Of a stretch of 64,000 nucleotides of DNA, positions 22,172 through 31,401 are shown one piece after another. A program made the translations under genes and the position numbers. The number at the start of each line of letters is the position of its first letter. The stretch's first letter is position 1. Source of the DNA: Pseudomonadota bacterium (GTDB lineage: Bacteria; Pseudomonadota; Gammaproteobacteria; Steroidobacterales; Woeseiaceae); the NCBI GenBank assembly GCA_022567295.1, contig JADFHE010000003.1:16834-80833 (forward strand), read 5' to 3'. Below the pieces are notes generated by a model. It had not been told where the DNA came from, made no database searches, and worked only from the letters and a program-made list of their open reading frames with translations.

Positions 22172-23026
22172 ATGAAACAAAAACATCTTATGTCAAATAC
22201 GCTTCTGGGAGCAGCCGCTGCTGTTGCCATGGGTATATGCACTGCGGTCGCCACAGCAGACGAACCATGCAGCGATTTAGAAGAATGCAGGGTGTTCATC
22301 GAGATCAACGCGAGTGATGGAGACATCGGGTTCCATGTATTGCTCGATGCGGAGGGCTGGGAGCAAGCCCGGATCATCGACCCCGATAATAAGCAAATCT
22401 TTCACGAACAGGCCCATGGTGCTCTGAAAGATCAGAAGCTCACGGAGAATTTCTTCGAAAGCGCCGAGCCCTTTTGCGAGGACTCTCTTAAGGAAGAAGA
22501 AGACGACGAAGTGGTGACACTGCCTGAGTTCCTGGCTCGGTTCCCGGTGGGTCCTTACGAGTTTAGAAACAAGCTCGAGGGCGGCGAGGAGTTAGCCGGC
22601 ATCACGATGTTCACTCACCGGATCCCTGCGGCCCCCGCTGAAGTGGATTTCGACGGTAAAGAAATTTCATGGGAGTACGGTGACGACCTCGGCGAATGCA
22701 CGACCTTCCCTGCCGGATTCATGCTCGCTGATGAGTTAGACATTGTCGGCTACGAGGTGGTGCTGGAACCGGACGACGATGCGTTAGGCAGCTTCAAGTT
22801 CACTGTCCAGGTCCCGAGCACCGTTAACAGCGTTACTGTGCCGGCCGAATACCTCGCATCACTCGGTGAAAATACGCTGCTGAAGGTCGAGGTGGGGGCT
22901 ATCGAGCGCCGGCTTTTCCTGGTTGACGACATGATGCTCGAGTCCTTCGGCAACACGACATTCACCGAAGAAGATGGGTTCTGCAATAACAAAAACCAAA
23001 GCAAATGCCCTGACCCTGAGGATTGA
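22172..23026 (+). CDS. Secreted acidic protein of unknown function
   Basis: 284 residues from an ATG with a strong AGGAGG 8 bp upstream; the open frame starts earlier but only this start gives a signal peptide (MKQKH..., cleavage near ATA|DE, residue 29). The mature protein is acidic with a Glu/Asp-rich stretch (KEEEDDE, about 108-114) and cysteines clustered near both ends (PCSDLEEC, FCNNKNQSKC). The segment around FTHRIPAAPAEVDFDGKEISW resembles the start of a fibronectin type III-like beta domain, but I cannot assign a family. Monocistronic in appearance; 220 bp before it and 170 bp after it hold no other gene I can support. Confidence 0.8.
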   Translation: MKQKHLMSNTLLGAAAAVAMGICTAVATADEPCSDLEECRVFIEINASDGDIGFHVLLDAEGWEQARIIDPDNKQIFHEQAHGALKDQKLTENFFESAEPFCEDSLKEEEDDEVVTLPEFLARFPVGPYEFRNKLEGGEELAGITMFTHRIPAAPAEVDFDGKEISWEYGDDLGECTTFPAGFMLADELDIVGYEVVLEPDDDALGSFKFTVQVPSTVNSVTVPAEYLASLGENTLLKVEVGAIERRLFLVDDMMLESFGNTTFTEEDGFCNNKNQSKCPDPED

Positions 23027-23196
23027 CGACAAGACAGAAAGATAGGAACCAGCGCACCGCATCTGATGCAGAAGACCCGCCCAAGTGGGCCTTCAATTCG
23101 GTATCATCCTGATCGATTGAACGACGGCTTCTGGTCGCAGGCGGTGCGACCTGGCGCACCCAAAGAGCATAAACCGGCAAGCTACATGCCCTCGGA

Positions 23197-23847
23197 CTAC
23201 TCGTTCAGGGCAGCTAGGCGCTCAGCTGTGCCAACGTCGGCCCAAAGGCCTTTGTAGATTGAACCTTGCAAGCGCCCATCGTCCGCTGCCTCTCGCAGCA
23301 TGGGCACGATCGAGAATCGCCCTGCCTCGCAGTCTTTAAAGAACTCGGGCCGGTAAACCGCGACCCCGCTGAACGTTAGAGACGGCGCATCGCCATTTCG
23401 GACCAGCCCTTCGTCGAGATCGAAATCTCCGCCATGATGATAGTCCGGCGTCGGCACAAGGACGAGATGACCCATGTGATCATCGGACAGCGTGATGTCG
23501 GGTACCGGCATGTCGGTAAAAACATCGGCATTCACAACGAGGAACGGCTCATCACCCAGCATCGGCAACGCACGATGAATCCCGCCACCGGTTTCAAGCA
23601 CGTTGTCGCCTTCAGGGCTGAACTGTACGTTCACGCCGTACTTCGACCCACCCGTGATACGCGCCTCTATTTGTTCGCCGAGCCAGCCTAAATTGATTAC
23701 GACATCGCTGATTCCGGCATCGCGAATGTTTTCGAGATGCCGTTCAAGCAAGCTTTGCCCGCGAACCTCGAGCAACGACTTTGGCGTCGTATCGGTTAGC
23801 GGTCGTAATCGCTCACCGCGCCCGGCCGCCAGGATCATCGCTATCAT
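23197..23847 (-). CDS. murU: N-acetylmuramate 1-phosphate uridylyltransferase
   Basis: 216 residues, nucleotidyltransferase fold with MILAAGRGERLRPLTD at the N-terminus, the sugar-phosphate nucleotidyltransferase signature, and LVVNADVF for metal binding. In Pseudomonas MurU makes UDP-MurNAc from MurNAc-1-P and UTP, the last step of a recycling route that bypasses MurA and thereby gives intrinsic fosfomycin tolerance. Assignment as MurU rather than a generic NTP transferase rests on its 4-bp overlap with amgK and the position next to lptD. Confidence 0.92.
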   Translation of the reverse strand: MIAMILAAGRGERLRPLTDTTPKSLLEVRGQSLLERHLENIRDAGISDVVINLGWLGEQIEARITGGSKYGVNVQFSPEGDNVLETGGGIHRALPMLGDEPFLVVNADVFTDMPVPDITLSDDHMGHLVLVPTPDYHHGGDFDLDEGLVRNGDAPSLTFSGVAVYRPEFFKDCEAGRFSIVPMLREAADDGRLQGSIYKGLWADVGTAERLAALNE

Positions 23848-24920
23848 GTGGCGCTACCCCATGCCGGCAGCACTTGTTCGTCGATCAGCTGGATAAGGAA
23901 CTCAAGTTCTTCGTAACGTGAACCGAGTTCCACAATGTAACCGAGCGTGCGAGGTACATCATCGACGTAACGGGTCTTTCCATCGCGATGGTTCAGGCGA
24001 CAGAAAATACCGGCGGCCTTCAATTGGCGCTGTACGCCCATCAATTCGAAATAACGGCAAAATTGCTGTTCGTTGACTTGTTCGCGCGTCGCGGCGCTGA
24101 GCTTACGATAGTAACTGAGAGCCCACTGCCGCACCTGATCGGCCGGCCAGCGTATGTAGCAGTCTTTTAGGAGCGATACCAGATCGTAGGTCAGCGGTCC
24201 TTCGACAGCATCCTGAAAATCCAGGATGCCTGGATTTCCTTCGTCCAGGACCATGAGGTTGCGGGAATGATAGTCGCGATGTACGAACACTTGTGGTTGG
24301 TTCCCTGCGTTCTCAACCAGTACGTCGCAACACGCTTGCCAGTTCTGTTCGGCAGCGTCATCCAGATCCAGCTGCAGATGAGTGTCGCACAACCAGTCTC
24401 GAAACAAGGACAGCTCGAACCGCAACAACGCCTCGTCGTATGCAGGCAATGCCGACTGATATGCCTCGCCGCGTCGCTGCATGACTAACAACGCATCGAT
24501 TGCATCGACGTAGAGCGATTCGGCCGTACCGGGGTCACTCTGGAGTCTGGCGAGATATTGCTCGCTACCCAGATCCGACAACAACAGGAAGCCGTTGTCG
24601 AGATCGGCCTCGATGATGCGCGGCGCGCTGACTTGCATCGCTTCAAGAAAGCCCGCAATTTTAACGAATGGCAGACAGTCTTCCTGTGGTGGCGGAGCGT
24701 CCATCGCGATGAAACTTTCGGCCCCCTTTTGCAATCGAAAGTAGCGTCGGAAACTCGCATCGTCGGATGCGGGCACGAGTTCACAACCGGCAACCGCGTC
24801 TATGCCGTTTATCCAGCGGCTTAGCGCGACCAGGCGAGGGTCGTCTACAGAGTCGGTTTGGCTGATCGTAAGTTCTCCGTAACGCGTTGAAGCACCTAGA
24901 AAACTATGCGAAGGTAACAA
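23844..24920 (-). CDS. amgK: N-acetylmuramate/N-acetylglucosamine kinase
   Basis: 358 residues if the TTG at 24920 is used; no in-frame ATG or GTG lies upstream of the conserved DDASFRRYFR, so a TTG or other weak start is likely. Aminoglycoside phosphotransferase (APH) kinase fold: SFIAMDAPPPQEDC, catalytic loop VHRDYHSRNLMV and metal-binding GILDFQDAVEGPLTYDLVSLL. It phosphorylates the anomeric carbon of MurNAc and GlcNAc released by peptidoglycan turnover and hands MurNAc-1-P to MurU. Head-to-head with lptD, only 10 bp between the assigned starts. Confidence 0.92.
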   Translation of the reverse strand: MLPSHSFLGASTRYGELTISQTDSVDDPRLVALSRWINGIDAVAGCELVPASDDASFRRYFRLQKGAESFIAMDAPPPQEDCLPFVKIAGFLEAMQVSAPRIIEADLDNGFLLLSDLGSEQYLARLQSDPGTAESLYVDAIDALLVMQRRGEAYQSALPAYDEALLRFELSLFRDWLCDTHLQLDLDDAAEQNWQACCDVLVENAGNQPQVFVHRDYHSRNLMVLDEGNPGILDFQDAVEGPLTYDLVSLLKDCYIRWPADQVRQWALSYYRKLSAATREQVNEQQFCRYFELMGVQRQLKAAGIFCRLNHRDGKTRYVDDVPRTLGYIVELGSRYEELEFLIQLIDEQVLPAWGSAT

Positions 24921-24930
24921 ATAAGAATGC

Positions 24931-27177
24931 TTGATAACATCCCGTCCTCAATGGCTTCGGCCGAAATCTAACCCGAACAGTAACTTGTCCTCAAAACCAC
25001 TGATTTCAGCGTGTCTGCTGCTGGCTGCATTGAACGCCACCGCCGACGAGCCGCTATCGTGCCGAACGTCACTCGCCGGGCCGCTTGCAGCCAATCCGTT
25101 CCTGCCAGCTACGGCCCTGGGCAGCCCCGATACGATTCAGCTTGAGGCGGGCAAATTCGAAGCACAAATCGGCGATCTGCCGACTGCGGTTATGTCGGGG
25201 GGCGTGTTATTGCGGCGCGATGACAAGCTCGTGGCCGCCGAAAGTGCGCGCTATGACCCCGTAAGCAAGGCACTGCATCTCGAAGGCGGCGTCCGCTACG
25301 AAGATCCCGGTACACAAATTCTGAGTCGTTCGGCCGAGTTCGGTTACGTGTCGGGCCGGATCCGTTTCGAGGGGGCCGAGTTTTCTCTGGGTAGTAGCAA
25401 TTCGCGCGGCGCAGCTGATGTCATCGAAATCAATCAGGACGGTAAACTGACTTTTGAAGGGGTGGAATACACCACCTGCCCGCCCGGTTCCGAAGACTGG
25501 TTGATGCAAGGCCGCTCCATTGAGCTCGATACGCGAAAGGGTGTTGGTACCGCCAGGGGAATGAAGCTGAAGTTCAAGGGCATACCGATTCTCTACGCAC
25601 CGTATTTATCGTTTCCGATCGGCGACGCCCGTAAGTCAGGCGTGCTGACACCAGAAATTGGCAGCTCAGGTCGGAGTGGCAATGAACTCCGCGTGCCCTG
25701 GTACTGGAACATTGCGCCCAACTACGATGCGACGATTACACCACGGCTACTGACCAGTCGCGGTTTGCAAATCGCGACCGAGTTTCGCTATCTGACGGAA
25801 CGTAGCGAGGGCCTGGTGGTGGTTGATTATCTTCCCGACGATGACATCATCGATGCAGCACGGCATCAGATTCGATTCGAACATCGAACTTGGTTCGGCA
25901 ACGGTTGGCGTAACCAAATTAGCCTGCGGGATGTGTCGGACAGCCAGTATTACGAAGATTTGGGCGGCAGCCTCAGCATCTCAAGTATTACGCACCTGAA
26001 CCGTAGCCTGCGATTCGATTACTACTCCGATAACTTCTCGGTGATGGGGCAATTGCAGGATTACCAGACCATTGACGACGCGATATTGGATTTTGATGAG
26101 CCCTATCGACGTATTCCGCAGATCCTCGTCAACGGCCGCTGGACAACACCATTCGGCCTGCGATTCGGCATTAACGGCGAGATTGTTAACTTTGACCGGG
26201 ATGTCGGCGTTACGGGTTGGAGAATAAATGCCTCGCCAAAACTGGACCTGCCTGTATCGAAGCCGGGTTGGTTCATCAATCCGGCGATTGCATTTGATTA
26301 CACGCGCTATGACCTCAAAGACAGGCTGCCGGGCGAGCCGACTGATCCAACGCGCTCGGTGCCGATTGCAAGTCTCGATACCGGCTTGATTCTTGAGCGC
26401 ACCATGAATAATTCGAATCGTATTCAAACGATAGAGCCACGACTCTTGTACGTCCATATTCCTCAGCGCGATCAGGACGGCTTGCCCGTTTTCGATACGA
26501 TCGCGCCAGATATCAACCTCGTACAGCTGTATCGAAAAAATCGTTACCTCGGAATCGACCGAATCGGCGACACAGATCACATCAGTGCGGGTATTACGAC
26601 TCGAATTCTGGATACATCGACAGGTCGTGAACTGTTATCGGCGACCATCGGGCAGACACGCTACTTCAGCGATCGCACCGTCGCATTACCCGGCGCACCG
26701 ATGACCTCAACAGAGACGTCAGATTACATCGCACAACTTCGCTTTCTGCTGTTCAAGAACGTCGACTTCGACTTCGGTCATCAGTGGGGTTCGGATACAA
26801 CAAAATCCGAAGCTCGAATACAATATCGACCGGCAACAAACAAAGTTTTGAACCTGGCGTATCGATTCCGTCGCAACTCGCTCGAACAAGGCGACCTTTC
26901 GTGGTCCTGGCCACTGTCAACGCGCTGGAACTTCGTTGGCCGTTACAACTATTCAATTCGCGATGAAGAAGTACTCGAGCAGTTTTTTGGCCTCGAGTAT
27001 GAGAGCTGCTGCTGGGGTTTGCGGCTGGTTTCACGCCGCTATATCTCAAAACGTGACGGAACTCGTGATTCATCGTTCGGTCTGCAACTGGTATTGAAAG
27101 GGATGATGAGTGTTGGCACGGCAGCCGACAGACTCCTCGAACGTGGTATTCTTGGCTATTCTGCAGATCTCCGGTAG
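24931..27177 (+). CDS. lptD: LPS-assembly outer membrane protein LptD
   Basis: 748 residues from TTG 24931; TTG 24985 (MSSKPLISACLLL) would give a more regular signal peptide and is a real alternative. The signal peptide ends near NATA|DE. The N-terminal OstA/jellyroll domain starts at IQLEAGKFEAQ. The LptD barrel begins around NYDATITPRLLTSRG and includes GVLTPEIGSSGRSG. Cysteines at LSCRT, TTCPPG and YESCCWG match those that form the interdomain disulfides needed for activity. With LptE it inserts LPS into the outer leaflet. First gene of the lptD-surA-pdxA-rsmA-apaGH operon. Confidence 0.95.
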   Translation: MITSRPQWLRPKSNPNSNLSSKPLISACLLLAALNATADEPLSCRTSLAGPLAANPFLPATALGSPDTIQLEAGKFEAQIGDLPTAVMSGGVLLRRDDKLVAAESARYDPVSKALHLEGGVRYEDPGTQILSRSAEFGYVSGRIRFEGAEFSLGSSNSRGAADVIEINQDGKLTFEGVEYTTCPPGSEDWLMQGRSIELDTRKGVGTARGMKLKFKGIPILYAPYLSFPIGDARKSGVLTPEIGSSGRSGNELRVPWYWNIAPNYDATITPRLLTSRGLQIATEFRYLTERSEGLVVVDYLPDDDIIDAARHQIRFEHRTWFGNGWRNQISLRDVSDSQYYEDLGGSLSISSITHLNRSLRFDYYSDNFSVMGQLQDYQTIDDAILDFDEPYRRIPQILVNGRWTTPFGLRFGINGEIVNFDRDVGVTGWRINASPKLDLPVSKPGWFINPAIAFDYTRYDLKDRLPGEPTDPTRSVPIASLDTGLILERTMNNSNRIQTIEPRLLYVHIPQRDQDGLPVFDTIAPDINLVQLYRKNRYLGIDRIGDTDHISAGITTRILDTSTGRELLSATIGQTRYFSDRTVALPGAPMTSTETSDYIAQLRFLLFKNVDFDFGHQWGSDTTKSEARIQYRPATNKVLNLAYRFRRNSLEQGDLSWSWPLSTRWNFVGRYNYSIRDEEVLEQFFGLEYESCCWGLRLVSRRYISKRDGTRDSSFGLQLVLKGMMSVGTAADRLLERGILGYSADLR

Positions 27178-27182
27178 TTAGT

Positions 27183-28487
27183 GTGTTAAAAATCCATTAC
27201 TTATGCGCAGTCGTCGCATTGGTTGCTGCGCCCATTGTTATCGCTGACGAGCCCTCCGAGCCCGGTGAGTTTCTTGACGGAATCGCCGCTATTGTCAATG
27301 AAGGCGTCGTTCTCAAGAGCCAATTCGACAAACAGTTGGCGCTCATTAAACAACGCGCTGCTGAGCAGAATATGCAGTTGCCGCCCGACGATGTCCTTCA
27401 TGAGCAAATACTTGAGCGACTGATCGTCACCGAAATTCAAATGCAGCGGGCGGACCGAATCGGCCTCTCACAGCAGATTTCCGACCAGGTCGTGAATAGC
27501 GCTATCCAACGATTGGCAGACCAAGGCAACCTGCGCTTCGAAGACATACCGGCTATGCTGGCGGAAGATGGCATCGACTACGCCGAGTTCCGTGAAGGCC
27601 TGCGCGAAGAACTGACGCTAAATGAACTGAAGGGCATCGAGGTAACGCGCAACATCCGGGTCTCGGAGCGCGAGATCGAGCAATGCATCATCGATCTCGA
27701 AAACAACGTCGTCGTCAATTCCGACTGGGAGCTGTCACACATTCTGCTTACGATCGGTGAGTCCGCAAGCTCTGAGGAGGTCGCGGCGGTTGAGGTGTTG
27801 GCCGATGAGATTTACGCCCGCTTGCAGGACAACGCAGACTTCCGCGAACTCGCGGCGCGTTACTCTGAAGGACCAACAGCGCTCGAAGGCGGCTCGCTGG
27901 GTTGGTTGGCAGGCCAACAGATCCCGTCGATATTTACAGACGTGTTACAGGACATGAAGACTGACGATATCACCAAACCGTTCAGATCTACGAGCAGTGT
28001 TCACATCGTCAAAGTCGATAACCTTCGCAGCGCTGTAGAACGCAGCGAAATTAATCAAGTAAAGATCCGACATATTTTGATCTCGCCGAACGAAATCATT
28101 GACGACGCAACGGCAAAGCAACGCCTTGAAGGCGTGCTCGAAAAGATTCTCGCAGGCGAAGCTTTCGAGGAGCAGGCAAAATTGCTATCCGATGATCCAG
28201 GATCTGCGAATCTTGGTGGTGATCTGGGCTGGTCCGAGACCAGCGGTTTCGCTCCGGAGTTTCGGGCCGTCGCCGACGCAGCCGAGATCGGTGTCATCAG
28301 CGCGCCGTTCCGAACCCAGTTCGGATGGCATATCCTCGAAGTCCTGGAGCGCCGGGTCTTCGACAATACTGATGAGATCAAGGAACGCAACTGCGTCGTG
28401 CGAATACGTAACAGCAAGCAGGAAGAAGAAACCCTGCTTTGGCTGCAGCGTATGCGCGACGAGGCCTTCGTTGACTCACGCATTTAG
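27183..28487 (+). CDS. surA: Periplasmic chaperone/peptidyl-prolyl isomerase SurA
   Basis: 434 residues from a GTG 5 bp after lptD. Signal peptide ending near VIA|DE, N-terminal chaperone domain (DGIAAIVNEGVVLKSQ), and two parvulin domains starting at WELSHILL (about 180) and KIRHILIS (about 295), each ending in a GW(H/L) block. It folds outer membrane proteins, including LptD, which explains the operon order. It shares one base with the pdxA start. Confidence 0.96.
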   Translation: MLKIHYLCAVVALVAAPIVIADEPSEPGEFLDGIAAIVNEGVVLKSQFDKQLALIKQRAAEQNMQLPPDDVLHEQILERLIVTEIQMQRADRIGLSQQISDQVVNSAIQRLADQGNLRFEDIPAMLAEDGIDYAEFREGLREELTLNELKGIEVTRNIRVSEREIEQCIIDLENNVVVNSDWELSHILLTIGESASSEEVAAVEVLADEIYARLQDNADFRELAARYSEGPTALEGGSLGWLAGQQIPSIFTDVLQDMKTDDITKPFRSTSSVHIVKVDNLRSAVERSEINQVKIRHILISPNEIIDDATAKQRLEGVLEKILAGEAFEEQAKLLSDDPGSANLGGDLGWSETSGFAPEFRAVADAAEIGVISAPFRTQFGWHILEVLERRVFDNTDEIKERNCVVRIRNSKQEEETLLWLQRMRDEAFVDSRI

Positions 28488-29389
28488 TGGCGCTCGGTAA
28501 ACCACTCGTAGTTACTGCTGGAGAGCCGGCCGGTATTGGCCCAGAGCTCTGCTCTGCGCTTGCGGATTCAAGTTTCGCAGCAGACGTAATAGTCATTGGC
28601 GATGCGTCAATACTCGACGATCGCCTGCGGGTGATCGACACGCCATTTCCAGCACCTGTCGTCCACGGGCAACCCGATCCAGAGAATGCCAGAACGTTAC
28701 TCGATGGGCTGACAAAGGCTGCCGAAGGCTGCCTTGATGGTCGCTATTCCGGCCTCGTTACTTGCCCCATAGCAAAATGGGTCGTCGCCGATTCCGGCGT
28801 TCCGTTCACGGGTCACACCGAATTTCTGGCGGATCTGACCGGTGCTGAATCGCCCGTCATGCTGCTCGTCGCTGGCGATATGAGAGTCGCGCTCGCCAGT
28901 ACGCACCTGCCGTTGCGTGAGGTACCCGACTTCATCACAGCAGATCGGCTCACGCGGGTACTCAAGGTATTGCACGCTGATCTGCAATCAAAATTCGGTA
29001 TCGATTCCCCTGAAATCATCGTTTGCGGCCTCAATCCTCATGCGGGTGAAGGCGGATTGCTTGGCTCCGAGGACAGGTCCGTCATAGCCCCTGTTATCGA
29101 TGATCTAACGCGCCAGGGACTGAACCTGCGCGGACCCGTGCCGGCGGATACAGCGTTTACGCCGGCCTCGAGGGACTGCGATGCCATCCTGGCGATGTAC
29201 CACGACCAAGGTCTGCCGGTACTTAAATTCGCCGCATTTGGCCACGCTGTGAATGTCACTTTGGGTCTGCCGATCATCCGTACGTCAGTCGATCACGGCA
29301 CCGCATTCGATCTCGCCGGTACCGGAAAAGCTGACCCGGGAAGCCTGCTAGCTGCTGTCGAGCTGGCACTAACCCTGGCATCCCGTTGA
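28487..29389 (+). CDS. pdxA: 4-hydroxythreonine-4-phosphate dehydrogenase
   Basis: 300 residues, somewhat shorter than the typical 325-330 of PdxA. GTG start overlapping the surA stop by one base. Motifs: VTAGEPAGIGPEL, the metal and substrate histidines in GHTEFLA and MYHDQGLPVLKF, GLNPHAGEGG, and the end block SVDHGTAFDLAGTGKADPGS. It makes 3-amino-1-hydroxyacetone 1-phosphate for pyridoxal phosphate synthesis; PLP is used by GcvP elsewhere in the window. Confidence 0.96.
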   Translation: MALGKPLVVTAGEPAGIGPELCSALADSSFAADVIVIGDASILDDRLRVIDTPFPAPVVHGQPDPENARTLLDGLTKAAEGCLDGRYSGLVTCPIAKWVVADSGVPFTGHTEFLADLTGAESPVMLLVAGDMRVALASTHLPLREVPDFITADRLTRVLKVLHADLQSKFGIDSPEIIVCGLNPHAGEGGLLGSEDRSVIAPVIDDLTRQGLNLRGPVPADTAFTPASRDCDAILAMYHDQGLPVLKFAAFGHAVNVTLGLPIIRTSVDHGTAFDLAGTGKADPGSLLAAVELALTLASR

Positions 29390-30171
29390 TGCCCGGCCAT
29401 CGCTCTCGGAAACGTTTTGGTCAGCACTTTCTGACAGATCCGGGCATAGTCGACGCGATTCTGCGCTCGGTGCACGCTACAAAAGACGACGTTGTCGTAG
29501 AGATCGGACCGGGACAGGGCGCAATAACCGCGTCACTCGCAGCGCATGCCGGTCAGTTGCACGCTGTCGAGCTTGATCGCGATCTGGTCGCCAGACTTCG
29601 CCGCCAATACGACGGCCAGCCCAACGTAACAATCCACGAGGCCGACGCTCTGGCGTTCGATTATTCGACCTTGGGCGACAGACTGCGAATCGTCGGCAAC
29701 CTTCCCTACAACATTTCCACACCGTTGTTGTTTCATCTGCTCAACTATCGCGAGCGCATAGTCGACATGCACTTCATGTTGCAGAAGGAAGTTGTCGACC
29801 GCATGGCGGCAGGTCCGGGTAGCAAGGCGTACGGGCGGCTAGGCATCATGCTCGGTTGCCATCTGAAGATCGAATTATTGTTCGATGTCGATCGAACTGC
29901 CTTTCAACCGCCACCTGCAGTCATGTCCTCGGTAGTACGTCTCGATCCTCTGCCACCGGGTACATTCGACATTCAGGACGAGGCAATGCTGTCAAGACTG
30001 GTTACGAGCGCCTTCATGAAGCGCCGGAAAACGATGCGCAATGCTTTAAAGGACCATGTGGATGTTGCAGATCTCGAGGCTGTCGGCATAGACCCGGGTT
30101 TGCGGCCCGAACAGATCAGCATCGCGAAATACGTGGAACTCAGCAACCATCTCGCGCGTACGTTACGTTAG
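29389..30171 (+). CDS. rsmA: 16S rRNA (A1518/A1519) dimethyltransferase
   Basis: 260 residues starting at the ATG that overlaps the pdxA stop by one base (TGATG). KsgA family: KRFGQHFLTD, SAM-binding VEIGPGQGAITASL, catalytic NLPYNIST and the C-terminal small domain with SAFMKRRKTMRNAL. It dimethylates two adjacent adenosines in helix 45 as a late check in 30S assembly. Confidence 0.97.
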   Translation: MPGHRSRKRFGQHFLTDPGIVDAILRSVHATKDDVVVEIGPGQGAITASLAAHAGQLHAVELDRDLVARLRRQYDGQPNVTIHEADALAFDYSTLGDRLRIVGNLPYNISTPLLFHLLNYRERIVDMHFMLQKEVVDRMAAGPGSKAYGRLGIMLGCHLKIELLFDVDRTAFQPPPAVMSSVVRLDPLPPGTFDIQDEAMLSRLVTSAFMKRRKTMRNALKDHVDVADLEAVGIDPGLRPEQISIAKYVELSNHLARTLR

Positions 30172-30180
30172 AATATCGTG

Positions 30181-30561
30181 ATGAACGACAAGCACTGCGA
30201 TATTCGCATACAAGTCGCAACCCGTTACATTGATGATCAGTCGGATCCCGATATCAATCGATACGTGTTTGCTTACACGATTACGATATCGAACAGCGGT
30301 GATGTCGCGGCGCGGCTAATAAGCCGCCACTGGATTATCACTGATGCGAACGGCAAAGTGCAGGAGGTCAACGGAGACGGCGTCGTTGGCGAACAACCGC
30401 ATCTCAATCCCGGCGAAGTGTTTCGCTACACCAGCGGCGCGGTGCTCGAAACACCGCTCGGCGCAATGCAGGGCCTTTATCGAATGGAGGCTGACAACGG
30501 CATTGGATTCGATGCGCCGATCGAGCCGTTCACGCTCGTAGTTCCCGGATTGCTGAACTAG
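30181..30561 (+). CDS. apaG: ApaG protein
   Basis: 126 residues (E. coli ApaG 125). Fibronectin III-like fold with YVFAYTITISNSGD, ARLISRHWIITDANG and the GxGxxG turn in NGDGVVGEQP. ATG at 30181 chosen over the GTG three bases earlier. The gene is conserved between rsmA and apaH; ApaG binds Mg/Co and pyrophosphate compounds in vitro, but its role is unsettled. Confidence 0.95.
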   Translation: MNDKHCDIRIQVATRYIDDQSDPDINRYVFAYTITISNSGDVAARLISRHWIITDANGKVQEVNGDGVVGEQPHLNPGEVFRYTSGAVLETPLGAMQGLYRMEADNGIGFDAPIEPFTLVVPGLLN

Positions 30562-30570
30562 GCGAACAGC

Positions 30571-31389
30571 ATGGCCGTATACGCAATCGGCGATTTGCAG
30601 GGCTGTTACGATCCGTTCCGCCGACTCCTCGATGAACTCCACTTCGATGCCGCCAACGACACGCTCTGGCTGACCGGTGACCTCGTCAGTCGGGGACCTA
30701 AATCTCTGAAAACATTGCGGTTTGTAAAAAACCTGGGGGACTCCGCGATCACGGTGCTGGGCAACCACGATCTGCACCTCTTGGCACTCTGGGCCGGTGC
30801 TGTTCGCCGTGGGAAGCGCTTCAGATCCCTCGACAAGCTACTCGACGCACCTGACGCTGATGATCTTTGTGACTGGCTGAGACGACGACCGCTGGCGCAC
30901 TACAATGAAAGATTGGGCACATTACTGGTCCACGCCGGTACGCATCCTTCCTGGGGTACGAGAAAAACACTCGCCCGTGCTGCCGAAGTCGAGATTGAAC
31001 TTCGTCACGATAATTATGAAACGCTGCTCGGCAAGATGTACGGCAATAGGCCAAATAGCTGGTCTGGCAAATTGACAGGTTACAAACGACTGCGATTCAT
31101 TATCAATTGCCTGACGCGTCTGCGAATGATTACGACCGGCAATAAACTGAATTTTTCGCATAACGGATCTCCGTGGCCTGCTCGCAAGAACTTACTGCCG
31201 TGGTACACGGCTGCTGAACGGGCGACGGCAGACACGCGCGTTGTATTCGGTCACTGGTCGCAACTCGGACTGATCGTGTTACCTAATCTCATCAGTCTCG
31301 ACACGGGTTGTGTCTGGGGCCGGCAACTGACCGCCGTCAGACTCGATAAGCGCATACCGCGAGTTATCCAGGTACGAGGCCAGGACTGA
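30571..31389 (+). CDS. apaH: Symmetrical bis(5'-nucleosyl)-tetraphosphatase (Ap4A hydrolase)
   Basis: 272 residues. PPP-family metallophosphatase motifs in order: GDLQGCYD, GDLVSRGP, LGNHDLH, HAGTHPSW and FGHWS, ending with LDTGCVWG. It splits Ap4A into two ADP and, in E. coli, removes Np4 caps from RNA, which links it to stress physiology. Last gene of the lptD operon; convergent with folA. Confidence 0.97.
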   Translation: MAVYAIGDLQGCYDPFRRLLDELHFDAANDTLWLTGDLVSRGPKSLKTLRFVKNLGDSAITVLGNHDLHLLALWAGAVRRGKRFRSLDKLLDAPDADDLCDWLRRRPLAHYNERLGTLLVHAGTHPSWGTRKTLARAAEVEIELRHDNYETLLGKMYGNRPNSWSGKLTGYKRLRFIINCLTRLRMITTGNKLNFSHNGSPWPARKNLLPWYTAAERATADTRVVFGHWSQLGLIVLPNLISLDTGCVWGRQLTAVRLDKRIPRVIQVRGQD

Positions 31390-31401
31390 CGGACACAACA
31401 A

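Noticed and set aside
23060..23110. Hairpin GCCCAAGTGGGC as terminator after the secreted protein gene
   Set aside because: Stem of only four to five pairs and no T-tract.
24170..24180. Another REP head (TAGGAGCG) inside amgK
   Set aside because: Single short match in coding sequence with no palindromic partner.
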